In this document: positions 13,407 to 14,852 of the stretch, in pieces
How positions within the stretch are numbered: the stretch's first letter is position 1
How the letters are laid out: every line of letters begins with the position of its first letter
Source of the DNA: an uncultured Clostridia bacterium
Lineage (GTDB): Bacteria; Bacillota; Clostridia; Oscillospirales; Ruminococcaceae
Assembly (NCBI GenBank): GCA_937901805.1
Contig: CALDJI010000247.1
Location: forward strand, 1-14,852
DNA length: 14,852 nucleotides
Direction of reading: 5' to 3'
The notes under the pieces: generated by a model
Told to the model about the DNA's origin: nothing
What the model saw: only the letters and a program-made list of their open reading frames with translations
Database searches by the model: none
Translations under genes and position numbers: made by a program

Positions 13407-13991
13407 ATGGATTATCAGTACAAGGACTTACCGGTTTACCACCGCAGAAGCACAACCGACAATATTGCTTTTAAAATCGTCACCGATTCATTTGAACTGA
13501 TTACCGGAAAATCTGAAGAATATATCGCCTTGTCACGGAATCTGAAAGCCGCGGAAGAGACCAGTCAGGTAGATTCCTGTCCGGTCGCCGGACGGGCAGA
13601 GCTCCAGGCGCTGCTCAAAGCGCTGCGGACCAAGCACCCGAATCTGCGCGCACGCCACACACAGATGGGAGCCAGCGTGCTCACTCCTGCAAACGCAGTT
13701 ATCACCGAAGAAGACGCCCTGTTTGAATCCGCAAACGGCACCCTTGCCAATCTCTCTGCTTCCTTCACAGATACGGAATGCGAGGCACTGGTTAATAAAG
13801 GGATTCTTCCCCTCGTGGTAAAAGGGGATGTCTCTGTCGGGGACTACATCTTCATTGAGCAAATCCGCAAGGCCATTGAGCAGGGTGCTGCCAGGCTGGA
13901 TGCCTACATTATCAAGGAGGGCTATACTCCGGTAGAAATCGAACTCGCCCCTTTGACCGAGGAACAGCGGAAAACACTGCTGAACCAGTAA
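13407..13991 (+). CDS. Conserved-looking protein of unknown function (194 aa)
   Basis: ATG 13407 has AAGGAGG eight bases upstream, and the gene has a good promoter and a following hairpin, so it is clearly expressed. I do not recognise the family. The sequence is soluble, without signal peptide or membrane helix, mixed alpha/beta and slightly acidic. Notable parts are the start DYQYKDLPVYHRRSTTDN, a single Cys in SCPVAGRAELQ (about residue 57), the His/Arg-rich HPNLRARHTQMG near 80, the SANGTLANLSASF stretch near 110, and LVVKGDVSVGDYIFIEQI followed by a helical C-terminus. It stands alone between an apparent regulatory promoter and a terminator, next to a divergent sigma-like membrane protein that might regulate it; that link is inference only. 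Confidence 0.8.
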   Translation: MDYQYKDLPVYHRRSTTDNIAFKIVTDSFELITGKSEEYIALSRNLKAAEETSQVDSCPVAGRAELQALLKALRTKHPNLRARHTQMGASVLTPANAVITEEDALFESANGTLANLSASFTDTECEALVNKGILPLVVKGDVSVGDYIFIEQIRKAIEQGAARLDAYIIKEGYTPVEIELAPLTEEQRKTLLNQ

Positions 13992-14011
13992 ACAACACAG
14001 GAAAACTTCAA

Positions 14012-14045
14012 CCGCCCGCCGGTACTTTCCAGCGGGCGGACTTTT
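14012..14045 (+). terminator. Terminator of the 194-aa gene
   Basis: CCGCCCGC (14012-14019) pairs with GCGGGCGG (14032-14039), with a short inner GG/CC pairing, followed by ACTTTTAT. The U-run is short but the stem is very GC-rich and lies about 20 bases after the stop. Confidence 0.7.
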
Positions 14046-14506
14046 ATAGAAAGCACCAATCGCCGCTTTTCTTCTGCGCGGAGTCGAGGACGGCGCAGGA
14101 CGTCCCCTCATCCCGGATCGCAGCATCCGGGATAATCCGATTGCCCAAAACTGCAATTTTCCGCTGTCAAACTCCAGAAGCCCTCTCAGGCCAAAAATTT
14201 CTGAAAACCGAGAACCAACGCGCACTCAGCGCGCCAAATGCGGAATGCGTCCATGACAAAGCCGGATTTCCATCCTCCCCTTTCGTGAGATGAGCCGAAT
14301 GTTCCTGAAACGACAAAATCAGGAAAGCTGTTTTCCAGCTCCCCTTTTTTGTATTTTTCCTACAAAGTCTCACCCAAAAGGGCGAGAACACAGCAGAGCG
14401 GCATTCGGTGCCAGAACAGCGCACAGGCCTACAACACAACTCTGGGACAGTCGTTGGATTCCAGCAATGGGCTTTGCTGCTTCATTGCGCTCTCTCCTTT
14501 CTAAAA
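14046..14506. other. Gene-free, GC-rich stretch with several small hairpins
   Basis: No ORF has a ribosome binding site and recognisable product. Visible structures are a 9-bp hairpin ATCCCGGAT/ATCCGGGAT (14110-14118 with 14125-14133), TTCCTGA/TCAGGAA near 14302-14326, AGCTG/CAGCT followed by a run of T near 14327-14351, and CCC/GGG near 14373-14384. The minus strand stays open in two frames over much of it. It may be a degenerated gene, a dispersed repeat or an untranslated RNA. I recognise no known RNA. Confidence 0.4.
14110..14133. repeat. 9-bp inverted repeat
   Basis: ATCCCGGAT (14110-14118) and ATCCGGGAT (14125-14133) are perfectly complementary around CGCAGC. No U-run follows on either strand, so it is not an intrinsic terminator. 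Confidence 0.5.
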
Positions 14507-14553
14507 GAAAAAGGCAGGTTTTCCATAATGAACATGGAAAACCTGCCTTTTTC
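14507..14553. terminator. Perfect 20-bp bidirectional terminator downstream of mntP
   Basis: Bases 14507-14526 pair exactly with 14534-14553 around a 7-base loop. The stem is flanked by AAAAA on one side and TTTTT on the other, so it can end transcription in both directions. The nearest gene it serves is the minus-strand mntP, about 170 bases upstream of it on that strand. Confidence 0.85.
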
Positions 14554-14720
14554 TCATAAACCCAACAGCAGAAATTACTTGACGCCGGATAAATCTCAAA
14601 AAATATCCAAGAAAACAACCGTAAACAAAAAGCGGCAGTATTACAAAACGATCCCGTCATGCCGTCTTCTCTCCCTTTTCGTTTCAAACAGCAACCATGG
14701 GAGAAGATCGCCGGCGCCAC

Positions 14721-14852
14721 TCAAAAGCTGATAATATTCAGGTGTTCCAGCAGGATTTTCAATCCCATTAAAATGAGGATCAGCCCTCCTGCAAACTCGG
14801 CTTTGGATTTGTATTTGCTTCCAAACACATTCCCGATTTTCACTCCAACCAG
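14721..14852 (-). CDS. mntP: Manganese efflux pump MntP, C-terminal fragment (gene continues beyond window)
   Basis: The minus-strand frame entering at 14852 encodes 43 residues before TGA at 14721-14723. They read [22 protein letters not shown] followed by a hydrophobic helix with [13 protein letters not shown], which is the C-terminal end typical of the six-helix MntP (former DUF204) manganese exporters. The 5' part with the conserved aspartates is outside the window, so integrity cannot be judged. MntP exports Mn2+ to relieve toxicity and is often controlled by a yybP-ykoY riboswitch, which would also lie outside. The family assignment is good although short. Confidence 0.85.
   Translation of the reverse strand: MVGVKIGNVFGSKYKSKAEFAGGLILILMGLKILLEHLNIISF

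Noticed and set aside
13533..14225. Minus-strand ORF of 230 codons across the 194-residue gene and the following spacer
   Set aside because: Half of it lies opposite a better-supported gene and it runs through that gene's terminator, with no ribosome binding site at its start.

Overview
The window looks like a chromosomal segment of a spore-forming, low-to-mid-GC Clostridia member, probably of the Oscillospiraceae/Ruminococcaceae type. This is inferred from a BofC-like forespore protein with a forespore-type promoter, a CotJC-like manganese catalase, a butyrate kinase, strong AGGAGG ribosome binding sites and compact intrinsic terminators. No insertion sequence, phage gene or CRISPR array was seen.

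Layout. 1-799: the end of a VTT/DedA-like membrane protein meets a minus-strand BofC-like gene, their stop codons overlapping. 800-3629: a leader RNA with its own terminator, a class A penicillin-binding protein and a shared terminator. 3634-6764: two minus-strand genes, a BltD/PaiA-like polyamine-type GNAT acetyltransferase and a large M14 metallopeptidase-like protein. 6765-7260: no gene, but minus-strand terminator-like hairpins. 7261-7967: manganese catalase. 7968-8345: no convincing gene. 8349-8654: two minus-strand tRNA-Ser genes (GCT and TGA anticodons) with promoter and terminator. 8804-9967: a CorA magnesium transporter unit with a short leader ORF. 9987-11630: an ACT-domain (IlvN-like) protein overlapping butyrate kinase. 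11661-13121: a sigma-70-like domain fused to a membrane anchor and an extracytoplasmic domain, minus strand. 13331-14045: an unrecognised 194-residue protein under a promoter flanked by an inverted repeat. 14046-14720: no convincing gene. 14721-14852: the C-terminal end of an MntP-type manganese exporter, minus strand.

The most interesting points are these. (i) The corA leader ORF has an ideal Shine-Dalgarno sequence and begins Met-Ser-Pro-Asp-Pro, like the Pro-Asp-Pro start of the enterobacterial MgtL leader that senses magnesium; its stop lies one base before the corA ribosome binding site. (ii) Butyrate kinase has no ATG, GTG or TTG that keeps its nucleotide-binding N-terminus; an ATT codon at ideal spacing appears to be the start and overlaps the ACT-protein stop. 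(iii) A sigma-factor-like module and a transmembrane sensor-like module sit in one polypeptide. (iv) The penicillin-binding protein has a structured leader with mutually exclusive pairings and a terminator.

Most genes form single-gene or two-gene units bounded by hairpin terminators, several serving convergent genes. Functions are assigned from recognised motifs only; no database search was possible.
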